The notes under the pieces were generated by a model. That model made no database searches. It was given only the letters and a program-made list of their open reading frames with translations, and had not been told where the DNA came from. Source: Methylomonas sp. UP202 (GTDB taxonomy: Bacteria; Pseudomonadota; Gammaproteobacteria; Methylococcales; Methylomonadaceae). From it: 64,000 bases of DNA. The stretch is from positions 2,531,547 through 2,595,546 of the forward strand of contig NZ_CP123897.1 of assembly GCF_029910655.1 (NCBI RefSeq), given 5' to 3'. Both the position numbers and the translations under genes were made by a program. Shown one piece after another: positions 34,999-44,955 of the stretch. Position 1 is the first letter of the stretch. Each line of letters begins with the position of its first letter.

Positions 34999-35232
34999 GC
35001 GCCGCGTCGGGTTGAATCTCGGACTCCACGGCTTGTTTGTGTATGGGGATTTCCGCCGGTCTCGCCTTACCGACAGGGATAGGTGCAATGCAAAAGTTAT
35101 CCCCGGCTACCCGACCCGTTACTAACTGCGGCAGGTGCCCGCTGACTGAGTTCGCCGCTAATTTTGCCAGCTAGACTTGGGTTTTCGGCTACGCTTGTAG
35201 GCCACATACCATTGTAAAAGGAGCTGGAGCGT

Positions 35233-36267
35233 ATGTCGGCACAACCTCTATCGCTGCGTTTCACCGGAAACGGGAGCGAATATTTTCGAATCTGGATCGT
35301 CAATCTGTTGCTCAGTATCGTGACCTTGGGTATTTATTCGCCGTGGGCCAAGGTCAGGCGCAACCAGTATTTTTACCGGCATACCTTACTCGCCGACAGC
35401 GGCTTCGATTATCACGGCGACCCGAAGTCGATATTGAAGGGTCGAGTAATGGCGGTGCTGCTGTTTGGTTCCTATTCTTTTTTCAGCCGTTTCGACCCGA
35501 CCATCGCGGCCGTGATTTTTCTGGCGATTTTAGCGGTGCTGCCGTGGTTGCTGGTGCGGTCGTTGCGGTTTCGCTTGCATAACACCAGCTATCGCGGCTT
35601 GCGATTCGGTTTTCACGGCCAGACCGGCCCCGCCTATTGGTATTTATTGGGCGCGCCGTTTTTGGGCGGCGCCACACTGGGTTTGCTGTGGCCGTGGGCG
35701 CAACAGCGCATGACGGTTTACACCCGTGATCACAGCAGTTTCGGCTCTGCGCGCTTCAAGTTCGAAGCCACCGCCGGAGCGTTTTACAAAATCTATTTCT
35801 GGGTATTCTTGTTGGCGGTGCTGATGTTTGCCGGCGCGGCCGCGGCCATGACACTGATTTTATCGTCCGGCGCGTTTCCGCTGGAAGGCCGGAGCCAAGC
35901 CGGCGTGATTGGCGGCGCGGCGGCAGTGTTGACGTATTTTGGCCTAGTGGTGATTGTCTATCCCTTCGTGTCGGCGCGAATGCAAAATCTGATGTGGGGA
36001 CATACCCGGCTCGGCGCGCACCGCTTCACCGCGCGGGCCAGAGCGCGCGACTTGTTGTGGATCATGATCAGCAATGTGTTACTGATCGGCTTGTCGCTGG
36101 GGCTTTTCAAACCGTTTGCCGATATCCGGCTGGCTCGTTATCGCCTGGAAAGTACGGCTTTGTTGCCGGGCGGCAGCCTTGCCGATTTTGTCGCCGGTCT
36201 GCAAAGCCAGGCCGGCGCGGCCGGCGAGGAAATCGCCGATATTTTCGATTTCGATATCGCGTTGTGA
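35233..36267 (+). CDS. DUF898 (YjgN-like) membrane protein
   Basis: A 344-residue protein with about eight hydrophobic segments. The start LRFTGNGSEYFRIWIVN and the repeated elements LSIVTLGIYSPWAKVRRNQYF and LGLLWPWAQQRM show the internal repeat of the DUF898/YjgN family. The function is unknown. Its stop overlaps the GTG start of a membrane M48 protease by 4 bases, a pairing seen for this family and suggesting joint work in the envelope. The region 34999-35232 before it holds no gene I can support. Confidence 0.85.
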   Translation: MSAQPLSLRFTGNGSEYFRIWIVNLLLSIVTLGIYSPWAKVRRNQYFYRHTLLADSGFDYHGDPKSILKGRVMAVLLFGSYSFFSRFDPTIAAVIFLAILAVLPWLLVRSLRFRLHNTSYRGLRFGFHGQTGPAYWYLLGAPFLGGATLGLLWPWAQQRMTVYTRDHSSFGSARFKFEATAGAFYKIYFWVFLLAVLMFAGAAAAMTLILSSGAFPLEGRSQAGVIGGAAAVLTYFGLVVIVYPFVSARMQNLMWGHTRLGAHRFTARARARDLLWIMISNVLLIGLSLGLFKPFADIRLARYRLESTALLPGGSLADFVAGLQSQAGAAGEEIADIFDFDIAL

Positions 36268-37274
36268 AGTCGGTTGCCGGCATTTATTTCGACGGCCGGC
36301 AGGCGATAGCCCATCGGGTCGTTCTCAGCGTCGAAGCCGGCCGCTTGCATTTGCGAGGCGAAACCGTAAATCGCGACGAGCTGCTCAGCGCGCTAACGAT
36401 ACCGGCACCGCTCGGCCGTTCGCCGCGTTTGATTCTATTCTCCGACGGAGCCCGCTGCGAAGTGGCGGATTCGGTCGGTTTCGCCGACTTGCTGCCGGAG
36501 CGGGCCGACGGTTGGTTATCAACCTTGGAAAGTCATATCGTCGCGGCGATAACCGCAGTATTGTTATTGCTGGGATTGACGATTGCCGGCTATCGTTGGG
36601 GCTTGCCTTATGCGGCCGAGACAGTCGCGGAAAGGCTGCCGGCCGAGATGTTGACGGAAATGGACCATCAGTTGTTCGCCAACCTCGATCAATATTGGTT
36701 GCAGCCCACCAGTGTGGATGAATCGCGTCGCGCGGCCATACAGGCCAAGGCGCTGAGCTTGGCGCCCGATGTCAAGTTCCAGCTGGTGTTTCGCGCCAGC
36801 CGCCAGCTCGGTGCCAATGCCTTTGCGCTGCCTGGCGGCACGGTGTTGGTGCTGGACGATTTGATCGGCCTTACAGCCAACGACGACGAGATCGTCGCAG
36901 TGCTGGCGCACGAATTCGGCCATGTTCGCGAGAAGCACGCCTTGCGGCAGATGTTACAAGCCACTGTGGTTGGCTTGGCATTGGCGGCCTATCTGGGCGA
37001 CATCAGTACTCTATTGGCGGCGGCTCCCGCGGTATTGCTGGAGACCGGATATTCGCGCGATTTCGAGCGTTCCGCCGACCGCTATGCGGCCGATTTGCTG
37101 ATTAGCCATCACCAATCGCCGACCTTGTTGGCCGATATGCTAGACAAGTTGGACGCTTACTGGCGAGAAAGAGACCGCCTGCAACTTGGTGATCGAAAGG
37201 GGGAGTTCGGCGAATATTGGTCCACGCATCCTGACAATGCCGAGCGCATCGCTTTTTTGCGGGGGCAGCGCTAG
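36264..37274 (+). CDS. membrane-anchored M48-family zinc metalloprotease
   Basis: A 336-residue protein starting at a GTG that overlaps the DUF898 stop. One membrane helix lies near residues 92-110 (IVAAITAVLLLLGLTIAGY). The zinc site is VLAHEFGHVREKHAL, with the third ligand in SRDFERSADRYAADLL. NAFALPGGTVLVLDDLI is the conserved strand before it. The family includes envelope quality-control proteases such as BepA and YcaL. The first 80 residues form a soluble region that is unlike HtpX. Confidence 0.88.
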   Translation: MKSVAGIYFDGRQAIAHRVVLSVEAGRLHLRGETVNRDELLSALTIPAPLGRSPRLILFSDGARCEVADSVGFADLLPERADGWLSTLESHIVAAITAVLLLLGLTIAGYRWGLPYAAETVAERLPAEMLTEMDHQLFANLDQYWLQPTSVDESRRAAIQAKALSLAPDVKFQLVFRASRQLGANAFALPGGTVLVLDDLIGLTANDDEIVAVLAHEFGHVREKHALRQMLQATVVGLALAAYLGDISTLLAAAPAVLLETGYSRDFERSADRYAADLLISHHQSPTLLADMLDKLDAYWRERDRLQLGDRKGEFGEYWSTHPDNAERIAFLRGQR

Positions 37275-37686
37275 CGAAGCGAATTGGGTTAAAGCCGCTA
37301 AGCACGTGATCGCTTGATTTGCATCGGCAAGCGCCCGGTTAGTGTTTAGTCTGGTAAAAGCATGTCGTCGCTCGTGTTCAGCGAAATCGTCGTTCGTTTG
37401 ACGTCGAAGGCGTTCTATCCGGACTTTGTGCATCGGTGCTGAAGCACGGTGTCTCAATCGGAATTTATATGGTCGTCGGGCCGCTATCTCGTGATCGGTT
37501 GTTTGTAGGTCGACTAACCACTCGATCAAGCCCATGCACCAAAATGCAGCGCGATCTCGATTAGCTTGGTGCGGCCGCTCGCTTTAGAGAGCGGCATTCT
37601 GCCGGTATCGGCTAACGATCGGTTCACCGACGATGTCGGCTTAGTACGCCGAAACATGAAGATACTATTTTCAAAGGTCGGGTGAC

Positions 37687-37718
37687 GCCGAGATCGGCCA
37701 TGATTTGGCCGTCTCGGC
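37687..37718. other. strong hairpin with 13-bp stem
   Basis: GCCGAGA at 37687-37693, a bulged T, and CGGCCA to 37700 pair fully with TGGCCG and TCTCGGC at 37706-37718 around a five-base loop. No T-run follows on either strand, so it is not a standard terminator. Confidence 0.5.
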
Positions 37719-37993
37719 TCCGGTAGTCGCGCGATGGCTACAAGCCGGCTGAAGCCCCGCCAGTTTGTGCCACCGGCGCGTATGCCGCGGGCCGTCGTAG
37801 CCCCCTAGGAGTCTGCCAGGACTGCGGTTTCCAATCTATAGGCACGCAGTACCCTCAGTCGTCGCCTCGGCTAAAGGCCCCTTAGGCTGCAATTGGTGCG
37901 AGTTTTGCTTTCTGATCTGCAGGACGCTAAGATCGGCCTTGGGTTTCAGCGGGTTTGTTGCCCGGTCTGTGCTGACTGCCCGATGTTTGAAAT

Positions 37994-38002
37994 TGATATG
38001 AT
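37994..38002 (+). promoter_or_regulatory. extended -10 promoter element for the EAL gene
   Basis: TGA followed by TATGAT forms an extended -10 element; transcription would start near 38009, about 20 bases before the ATG at 38029. The -35 region is poor, as often with extended -10 promoters. Confidence 0.35.
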
Positions 38003-38028
38003 AAACCACGGATTATGCCAAACATGCA

Positions 38029-39321
38029 ATGCTCGACCAGATCCTAAGCAAAATCCGCCTGGAAGGCGATCATGCGCTCGGTCATCACCAGAATGTCGAG
38101 TTAAGTAGTGCTTTTCAGGCGATTGTCAGTTTGCCGCACCAGCGCGCGGTAGGTTACGAGGCGTTAATCCGGGGCAGGGCGCTCGACGGAAGTGTCGTGG
38201 CGCCTCCGCAATTGTTCGAGAGTGCAAAGTCCTTGCAGGATTTGGTTTATCTGGACCGTTTATGTAGAGCCCTGCATTTGCAGAATTTTAAGCGGGCGGA
38301 TTCCCGCGACAACTGGTTGTTTCTGAATATTGCGCCCGAAGTCATCGTACACGGCTGGCGTTTCGGTATTTTCTTCGCGGAGTTGCTGAAACTGCTAGAA
38401 ATTCGGCCCGAGCGGGTCGTGATCGAAATCATGGAAAGTCCGTTGTTGGAAGAGCGGCAATTGAATCGGTCGGTCGATTTTTACCGCGAGTTGGGCTGTT
38501 TGATTGCGATTGACGATTTCGGCGCGGGACATTCCAATTTTCAGCGGATCTGGCGCATAAAACCACATATCGTTAAGTTGGACCAGTCGATCGTCCGCCA
38601 TGCGGTAAATAACCCGGTCGCGCGGCGCATGCTGCCCAATATCGTCGCCACGCTGCACGAAGCCGGAAGTCTGGTGTTGATCGAAGGCGTCGAAACGCAT
38701 GAGGAAGCGATGATCGCGATGCATGCGAATATCGATTTGGTACAAGGCTATTATTTCGGCACCCCGCGCATGGGGGTGCAAGACGCCGAAGAAGCGCGCC
38801 CGGTGGTTGCTGAATTATTCGGCCAGTACGCGCTCGATATTGCCAAGCGGAGCGGTCGTTCGCGTTATCCGCATCATATTCAAGCGATGCTGGTGGCTAA
38901 ACAGGCTCTACAAACCGGTGCCGAAGATCTCGAGAGTCTTGATTGCATTCGCCAATTGTTGGCGCTACCGGGCGCCGATCGCTGTTATTTATTGGGCAGC
39001 GACGGCGTGCAGATCGGCGGTAGCGTGCTTGCCGATCACCGCTACGGGACCGCCTCAGGCCGGTTCGCACCGTTGGCGGCCGGAAATCGGGCGAGTTGGC
39101 TACGCCGACCGTATCTTTTACGAGCCTTGCAAGGTTCCGAGGATGTGCATTTGACCCGGCCCTATTTGTCGGTGGCAACCGGACGCTTGTGCGTGACCTT
39201 GTCGGTGGCCTATCCGTTCGGCGGATCGCCGCGAATTCTTTGTTACGATCTCGATCACGAAACCCTGGAAGCTACACCGATCGACGATGCCATGGTTATC
39301 GAATCGGCCGCGGCACTTTGA
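38029..39321 (+). CDS. EAL-domain c-di-GMP phosphodiesterase with C-terminal sensory domain
   Basis: A 430-residue soluble protein. The EAL domain spans about 25-260: VGYEALIRG, LNIAPEVIV, VVIEIMES, IAIDDFGAGHSNFQ, IVKLDQS, VLIEGVETHEEA and VQGYYFG. Metal-binding and catalytic positions appear intact, so it is probably an active c-di-GMP phosphodiesterase. The C-terminal 150 residues (LLALPGADRCYLLGSDGVQIGG through LSVAYPFGGSPRILCYDLDHET) look like a Cache/PAS-type domain, similar in arrangement to YkuI. There is no GGDEF partner and no membrane segment. An extended -10 element lies just upstream. Confidence 0.85.
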   Translation: MLDQILSKIRLEGDHALGHHQNVELSSAFQAIVSLPHQRAVGYEALIRGRALDGSVVAPPQLFESAKSLQDLVYLDRLCRALHLQNFKRADSRDNWLFLNIAPEVIVHGWRFGIFFAELLKLLEIRPERVVIEIMESPLLEERQLNRSVDFYRELGCLIAIDDFGAGHSNFQRIWRIKPHIVKLDQSIVRHAVNNPVARRMLPNIVATLHEAGSLVLIEGVETHEEAMIAMHANIDLVQGYYFGTPRMGVQDAEEARPVVAELFGQYALDIAKRSGRSRYPHHIQAMLVAKQALQTGAEDLESLDCIRQLLALPGADRCYLLGSDGVQIGGSVLADHRYGTASGRFAPLAAGNRASWLRRPYLLRALQGSEDVHLTRPYLSVATGRLCVTLSVAYPFGGSPRILCYDLDHETLEATPIDDAMVIESAAAL

Positions 39322-39398
39322 GTCTCGGCGGTTTCGCGTCGTTAATCGAAACTGTGTATGATTGTTTATCCCTTAAATATTGAGTCAGGAGAGTTTGA

Positions 39399-40409
39399 AT
39401 GCATAACGTCACGTTGATCAAAGGCGATGGTATCGGTCCCTCGATCATGGAAGCGGCCGTCGCGGTGATTAACGCCGCCGGCGCGAAAATCCATTGGCAC
39501 GAGGCCGATGCCGGCATGTCGGCCTACGAACGTACCGGTACGCCCCTGCCCGACGCAACGATGGAATCCATAGCGCAAACCAGGGTGGCCTTCAAAGGTC
39601 CGTTGACGACGATGGTCGGCGAGGGCTTTCGCAGCATTAACGTCGAATTGCGCAAGCAATATGATCTTTACGCCAACGTGCGACCGGCCAAAAGCTGGCA
39701 TGGCGTTAAAACCCGCTACGATGATGTCGATATTGTCATCGTGCGGGAAAATACCGAAGGCTTGTACGTGGGCCTGGAGCATTATCTGACACCGGCCAAG
39801 GATATTGCCGAAAGCTTGGCCGTCGTGACCAAAGCGGGGTCCGAGCGCATTGTCGAATATGCCTTCAAATACGCGATCGACAACCATCGTAAGAAGGTCA
39901 CGGTTTGTCATAAGGCCAATATTTTGAAATTCACCCAAGGCTTATTCTTGAAAACCGCTCGCGAAGTGGCGGCCAAATATCCCAATATAGAGTTCGACGA
40001 GAAGATCGTCGATGCGGCCTGCATGCACATGGTCATGAAACCCGAACAGTTCGATGTGGTGGTGACCACCAATATGTTCGGCGACATCCTGTCCGATTTA
40101 ACCGCCGGTTTGGTGGGTGGTTTGGGGCTCATTCCCGGCGCCAATATCGGCGAGGACGCAGCCCTGTTCGAAGCCGTGCATGGTAGCGCGCCGGACATCG
40201 CCGGCAAAAATATCGCCAATCCGACTGCCGTGATGATGGGCGGCGTGATGATGCTGAATCACTTGGGGGAACATGATGCAGCGATCCGCATGCAAAACGC
40301 CATTGAAACAGTCGTGAACGGTGGCGTCTATGTAACTCCGGATTTGAACCCGGGCAGCAAATACGGCACCAAGGAAATGGGGCAGGCCATTGTCGATGCG
40401 ATGGAGTGA
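39399..40409 (+). CDS. icd: NAD-type isocitrate dehydrogenase
   Basis: A 336-residue decarboxylating dehydrogenase of the isopropylmalate/isocitrate family that forms 2-oxoglutarate in the TCA cycle. Motifs: TLIKGDGIGPSIMEAAV, YDLYANVRPAKSW, VDIVIVRENTEGLYVG, the signature NMFGDILSDLTAGLVGGLGL and FEAVHGSAPDIAGKNIANPT. The short length and the nearby aconitase gene favour isocitrate over isopropylmalate dehydrogenase. NAD preference is inferred from the subgroup. A strong CAGGAGAG ribosome-binding site precedes the ATG. Confidence 0.9.
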   Translation: MHNVTLIKGDGIGPSIMEAAVAVINAAGAKIHWHEADAGMSAYERTGTPLPDATMESIAQTRVAFKGPLTTMVGEGFRSINVELRKQYDLYANVRPAKSWHGVKTRYDDVDIVIVRENTEGLYVGLEHYLTPAKDIAESLAVVTKAGSERIVEYAFKYAIDNHRKKVTVCHKANILKFTQGLFLKTAREVAAKYPNIEFDEKIVDAACMHMVMKPEQFDVVVTTNMFGDILSDLTAGLVGGLGLIPGANIGEDAALFEAVHGSAPDIAGKNIANPTAVMMGGVMMLNHLGEHDAAIRMQNAIETVVNGGVYVTPDLNPGSKYGTKEMGQAIVDAME

Positions 40410-40431
40410 TTAATCGGCGACGGAGGCGGAT

Positions 40432-41058
40432 ATGAGCGCGCGACCTGAATTTGATAAACCGTGGATGTCCGTTGAGGACTATCTTGCGGCGGAATTGCTC
40501 AGCGACACCAAGCATGAGTATGACGACGGGGAAGTCGTGGCAATGTCGTGCGTCAGCAAGAATCACGACAGGATTAAGATGAACTTGTCGCGTATCTTCG
40601 GCAACCATTTGCAGGACCAACCCTGCGAGCCGTTTAGCTCCGATGTCAAAGTCAAGATCGGCCAGTATTTGTTCTACCCCGATGCGATGATGGTTTGCGA
40701 GGATACCTCGACCCACGACTATTACGCCGAGACTCCGGTATTGGTCGTCGAGGTGTTATCCAAATCCACCCGCCGCCGCGACGAAACCATCAAACGCCGC
40801 CTATATCAAACCATTGCGACTGTGCAGGAATACGTGCTGATCGAGCAAGACATCGTCGATGTCGAAGTTTGTCGGCGTAGCGAAGGTTGGGTCTTCAATC
40901 ACTATTTTCTCGGCGACGACGTGCCTTTCGAATCGATTGGCTTGGACCTCGGCGTCGCCGAAATCTATGCCCGAGTCGACAACGACGACATGCGGACCTT
41001 CATCGCCGAGCAAACGCTGGCTCAAGAAAATGCCAACGCCAACGCATCCCAAGCCTAA
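40432..41058 (+). CDS. Uma2-family (DUF820) putative endonuclease
   Basis: A 208-residue protein of the Uma2 family, which has a PD-(D/E)xK nuclease fold. The start [20 protein letters not shown], the region [13 protein letters not shown] and the core [20 protein letters not shown] carry the family's Asp, Glu and Lys. These proteins are abundant in cyanobacteria and some proteobacteria, their cellular job is unknown, and they often move between genomes. It lies between icd and acnB with 22 and 20 bases on each side, as if inserted into a TCA-cycle operon. Composition matches its neighbours. Confidence 0.85.
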   Translation: MSARPEFDKPWMSVEDYLAAELLSDTKHEYDDGEVVAMSCVSKNHDRIKMNLSRIFGNHLQDQPCEPFSSDVKVKIGQYLFYPDAMMVCEDTSTHDYYAETPVLVVEVLSKSTRRRDETIKRRLYQTIATVQEYVLIEQDIVDVEVCRRSEGWVFNHYFLGDDVPFESIGLDLGVAEIYARVDNDDMRTFIAEQTLAQENANANASQA

Positions 41059-41078
41059 TTTTTTTACCGGAAATCATC

Positions 41079-43637
41079 ATGCTAGAACAATACCGAAAAC
41101 ACGTAGCCGAACGTGCCGCTGAGGGCATCGTTCCCAAACCCTTGGATGCCGAGCAAGTCGCGGCCTTGGTCGAATTATTGAAGCAGCCGCCGGCTGGCGA
41201 AGAAGCGTTTTTGCTGGATTTGCTCGCGAATCGGGTCCCTGCCGGCGTGGATGAAGCCGCCTACGTCAAAGCCGGCTTTTTGACCGCCGTTGCCAAAGGC
41301 GAAGCGTCGTCCGCGCTGATTACGCAGGAAAAAGCCACCGAGTTGCTCGGTACCATGCTCGGCGGCTACAACGTCGCGCCGTTGATCGAACTGCTCGATC
41401 ATGTGACGTTGGCGCCGATTGCCGCGAAAGCCTTGTCGCAAATCCTGCTGATTTTCGATGCCTTCCACGATGTGCAGGAAAAAGCCGAAGCCGGCAACGC
41501 TTACGCGAAACAAGTGCTGCAATCCTGGGCTGAGGCCGAATGGTTTACCGCCAAGCCGGAAGTGCCCGAAAAACTCACGGTTACTGTGTTCAAGGTTACC
41601 GGCGAAACCAATACCGACGATCTGTCGCCGGCGCCGGACGCCTGGTCGCGGCCGGATATTCCCTTGCACGCCAAAGCCATGCTGAAAATGCCGCGCGATG
41701 GCATCACCAACGCCGAACAGCAAATTACCGAGCTAAAAGCCAAGGGCTTTCCGGTAGCCTACGTCGGCGACGTGGTTGGCACCGGATCGTCGCGCAAATC
41801 CGCCACTAACTCGGTGTTGTGGTTCATGGGCGACGACATTCCGTTTATCCCCAATAAACGCGGCGGCGGCGTCTGTATTGGCGGCAAGATTGCGCCGATT
41901 TTTTTCAATACCATGGAGGATTCCGGGGCATTGCCGATCGAATGCGATGTGACCGGCATGGCGATGGGCGATGTGATCGATATTTTTCCTTATCAAGGTG
42001 TCGTCAAACGCCACGGCAGCGAAGAAATCATCTGCGAATTTGCGTTAAAAACCGAAGTGATTTTCGACGAAGTCCGTGCCGGCGGTCGTATTCCGTTAAT
42101 CATCGGTCGCGGCTTGACCGACAAGGCCCGACTAGCCTTGGGCTTGCCGGCATCAACCGTGTTCCGCCGCTTAGGAGAAGCCGCGGATACCGGCAAAGGC
42201 TACACGCTGGCGCAAAAAATAGTGGGCAAGGCTTGCGGTGTGGTCGGTGTCAGACCCGGCAGTTACTGCGAACCGAAAATGACCACCGTCGGTTCGCAAG
42301 ACACCACCGGACCAATGACCCGCGACGAATTGAAAGACCTGGCGTGTTTAGGTTTTTCGGCGGACTTGGTGATGCAGTCCTTCTGCCACACCGCCGCTTA
42401 TCCAAAGCCGGTCGATGTGCAAATGCAGCATACCTTGCCGGACTTTATCATGACCCGTGGTGGGGTATCGCTGCGTCCAGGCGATGGCGTGATTCACTCC
42501 TGGCTGAACCGGATGCTGTTGCCCGATACCGTCGGTACTGGTGGCGACTCGCATACCCGTTTCCCGATTGGTATCTCGTTTCCCGCGGGTTCCGGTTTAG
42601 TCGCATTTGCGGCTGCGACCGGCGTCATGCCGCTGGATATGCCGGAATCGGTATTAGTGCGTTTCAAAGGCCAAATGCAACCCGGCATTACCTTGCGGGA
42701 TTTGGTCAACGCGATTCCCTATGCGGCGCTGAAAAGCGGCTCGTTGACCGTGGCCAAACAGGGCAAGAAAAACGTATTTTCCGGCCGAATTCTGGAAATC
42801 GAAGGCTTGCCGGATTTGAAAGTCGAGCAAGCATTCGAGCTTTCGGATGCGTCAGCCGAACGTTCTGCCGGCGGTTGCACCATCAAACTCAATGAAGCGC
42901 CAATCCGTGAGTATCTGAATTCCAACATCACCTTGCTGAAATGGATGATTGCCGAAGGCTACGGCGATGTCAGAACCATTCAACGCCGGATTAAAGCTAT
43001 GCAAGATTGGCTGGCAAATCCGGTATTGATGGAAGCGGATCAGGACGCCAAATACGCGGAAATTATCGAAATCGATTTGAACGAAATCACCGAGCCGCTA
43101 TTAGCGTGCCCGAACGATCCGGACGACATCAAACCCTTGTCGGAAGTGGCTGGGACCAAAATCGATGAAGTCTTCATTGGCTCCTGCATGACCAACATCG
43201 GTCATTTCCGCGCTGCCGGTAAATTGCTGGAAAAAGCCGGGGCCTTGCCGACGCGTTTGTGGGTCGCTCCGCCAACCAAAATGGATCAAAACCAGCTGAT
43301 AGAAGAAGGTTACTACGGCACCTTCGGTAAAGTTGGCGCTCGCACCGAAATGCCGGGCTGTTCCTTGTGCATGGGCAATCAGGCGCGAGTGGCTGAAGGT
43401 TCGACCGTGGTATCGACCTCGACGCGTAATTTCCCCAATCGTTTGGGGAATGGCGCCAATGTCTATTTGTCTTCGGCGGAATTGGCGGCGGTGTGTTCTT
43501 TATTGGGGAAAATCCCGACGCCGGAGGAATACATGCAATATGCGGCGTTGATCGACCAAAGCAGCGCCGATACTTATCGGTATCTGAACTTCAATCAAAT
43601 CGACAGCTATCAAACGAAGGCGGATCAAGTCGCCTAA
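41079..43637 (+). CDS. acnB: bifunctional aconitate hydratase 2 / 2-methylisocitrate dehydratase
   Basis: An 852-residue AcnB that interconverts citrate and isocitrate with a [4Fe-4S] cluster. It begins [20 protein letters not shown], the typical HEAT-like N-terminal domain, followed by the swivel domain ([36 protein letters not shown]). Cluster cysteines are in [13 protein letters not shown] and [14 protein letters not shown]. The ATG at 41079 is clear; the frame is open further upstream into uma2 but the family starts here. It stands in line with icd. Confidence 0.96.
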   Translation: MLEQYRKHVAERAAEGIVPKPLDAEQVAALVELLKQPPAGEEAFLLDLLANRVPAGVDEAAYVKAGFLTAVAKGEASSALITQEKATELLGTMLGGYNVAPLIELLDHVTLAPIAAKALSQILLIFDAFHDVQEKAEAGNAYAKQVLQSWAEAEWFTAKPEVPEKLTVTVFKVTGETNTDDLSPAPDAWSRPDIPLHAKAMLKMPRDGITNAEQQITELKAKGFPVAYVGDVVGTGSSRKSATNSVLWFMGDDIPFIPNKRGGGVCIGGKIAPIFFNTMEDSGALPIECDVTGMAMGDVIDIFPYQGVVKRHGSEEIICEFALKTEVIFDEVRAGGRIPLIIGRGLTDKARLALGLPASTVFRRLGEAADTGKGYTLAQKIVGKACGVVGVRPGSYCEPKMTTVGSQDTTGPMTRDELKDLACLGFSADLVMQSFCHTAAYPKPVDVQMQHTLPDFIMTRGGVSLRPGDGVIHSWLNRMLLPDTVGTGGDSHTRFPIGISFPAGSGLVAFAAATGVMPLDMPESVLVRFKGQMQPGITLRDLVNAIPYAALKSGSLTVAKQGKKNVFSGRILEIEGLPDLKVEQAFELSDASAERSAGGCTIKLNEAPIREYLNSNITLLKWMIAEGYGDVRTIQRRIKAMQDWLANPVLMEADQDAKYAEIIEIDLNEITEPLLACPNDPDDIKPLSEVAGTKIDEVFIGSCMTNIGHFRAAGKLLEKAGALPTRLWVAPPTKMDQNQLIEEGYYGTFGKVGARTEMPGCSLCMGNQARVAEGSTVVSTSTRNFPNRLGNGANVYLSSAELAAVCSLLGKIPTPEEYMQYAALIDQSSADTYRYLNFNQIDSYQTKADQVA

Positions 43638-43830
43638 TGGCATTTTCTAAGCGGCGGGGTTATGCCTCATCGCGCCGGTTGTTCGCCGCGAAACCGAGCG
43701 GGTAACCGGCCTCAAACACGTCGGGTTGAGCCCGAGGCGGCCGGATGAAGCCTCGTGTGTCAGGCCCGCGCATTTTCGACAAACCCTGCTAGGATTATCG
43801 GCTGGGTCGTCGCGCGCGGTGGGGGCAAGA

Positions 43831-44955
43831 TTGGAAGAAGATATAACAGCTGAATTGTCGGTTCTGGAGAGCCATTTGGATGGCATGCTGAATCGCGTTC
43901 AACATAACAGTCTGACTCTGAAGCGCCTGCAGGCTTTCGAAATGCGTTTGTTGGCGCTGAACACCCTGGCGGAGATGATTGAATTCATCATAGACGAGAC
44001 CCGCTTGTTTTTTAATCTCGATGCGGTTTGCTTGTCCTTGATCGACGCCCAAGGCGAAATTGCCAGTTGTCTCGAGGCAGATCACTATGCGTTTCGCGAG
44101 CGGCCCGATTTGGTGCTGTTGGAGCAAGACGGGGTATTTCTACAAAGTTTCGGTACGGCCGGCCAGCCATTGGTGGGTATCCATCGTGATGAGCGCTGGA
44201 GCCGCTTCTTTCCAGGCGTCGAGAAACAGCCGGCTTCGGTTGTGATCATCCCGCTAATCCGCCGCGGCAAAATTCTGGGTTCATTAAATTTGGGCAGCCA
44301 CCAACGCGACCGTTTTATCAACGGCATGGCGACCGATTTTATCGAGCACATTGCATCCGTGATCGGGATTTGTCTCGAAAACAACTTGAATGTCGAGACA
44401 ATGCGTCGCACCAGCTTGATAGACCCGCTGACCGGCGTCAATAACCGGCGCTTTCTGGAACAGCGCATCGTCGAGGAATTGGACCGAAGTCAACGCAGCC
44501 GTGAACCCCTGTCCTGTCTGTTTCTGGATATCGACTATTTCAAACGAATTAACGACGGCTTCGGTCATCAAGCCGGCGATCAAGTACTCTCGTTGGTGGC
44601 GTGTACGATCAAACGGCAGCTACGTAGCAACGATGTATTGGTCCGATACGGCGGCGAAGAATTCGTCGCACTGTTGTCGCAGGCGGACGAAACGATGAAC
44701 GGTGAGATTGCCGAGCGGATCCGCATCGGCATTTCCGATTTGACGATCAAATACGCCGATCAAGTTATTCCGGTGACAATCTCGATCGGTGCCGCCACCT
44801 ACCACCCTAACCTCAGCCGGAAATTGGCGGTGCCTCAAATCGCGCTGGAACTCGTGCAAGCGGCGGATGTGGCCTTGTACGAGGCCAAGCGTAGCGGCAG
44901 AAACCGGGTTGAAAACGCCGGGTTGGTGCTGGAGCCGAGGGCTGTTCAGTCGTAA
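43831..44955 (+). CDS. DUF484/GAF-like diguanylate cyclase
   Basis: A soluble protein of about 374 residues with an N-terminal DUF484-type helical plus GAF-like sensor (LRLLALNTLAEMIEFIIDE-like helices, then RRGKILGSLNLGSH) and a C-terminal GGDEF domain: DPLTGVNNRRFLEQRI, LFLDIDYFKRINDGFGHQAGD, the inhibition site RSND, and intact RYGGEEF. It should make c-di-GMP and be subject to product inhibition. The start is uncertain: TTG at 43831 follows a G-run by 5 bases, GTG at 43819 and TTG at 43726 are in frame. Its end overlaps the end of the convergent galE by 10 bases. Confidence 0.82.
   Translation: MEEDITAELSVLESHLDGMLNRVQHNSLTLKRLQAFEMRLLALNTLAEMIEFIIDETRLFFNLDAVCLSLIDAQGEIASCLEADHYAFRERPDLVLLEQDGVFLQSFGTAGQPLVGIHRDERWSRFFPGVEKQPASVVIIPLIRRGKILGSLNLGSHQRDRFINGMATDFIEHIASVIGICLENNLNVETMRRTSLIDPLTGVNNRRFLEQRIVEELDRSQRSREPLSCLFLDIDYFKRINDGFGHQAGDQVLSLVACTIKRQLRSNDVLVRYGGEEFVALLSQADETMNGEIAERIRIGISDLTIKYADQVIPVTISIGAATYHPNLSRKLAVPQIALELVQAADVALYEAKRSGRNRVENAGLVLEPRAVQS

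Larger units (their letters stand above)
37275..38028. other. 754-base gap with strong hairpins, no supported gene
   Basis: No frame here looks coding. Two hairpins stand out, one at 37571-37593 (GCCGCTC pairing with GAGCGGC) and a stronger one at 37687-37718 listed separately. The sequence to about 37880 is GC-rich with many short inverted stretches, as in a structured RNA or decayed element. It does not match the c-di-GMP riboswitch consensus I know. Confidence 0.4.

Noticed and set aside
37700-37880. c-di-GMP riboswitch before the EAL gene
   Set aside because: Tempting by context, but the class I and II consensus elements are not visible.
37893-38108. 71-codon frame before and into the EAL gene
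   Set aside because: It overlaps the EAL start in another frame and has a random composition.
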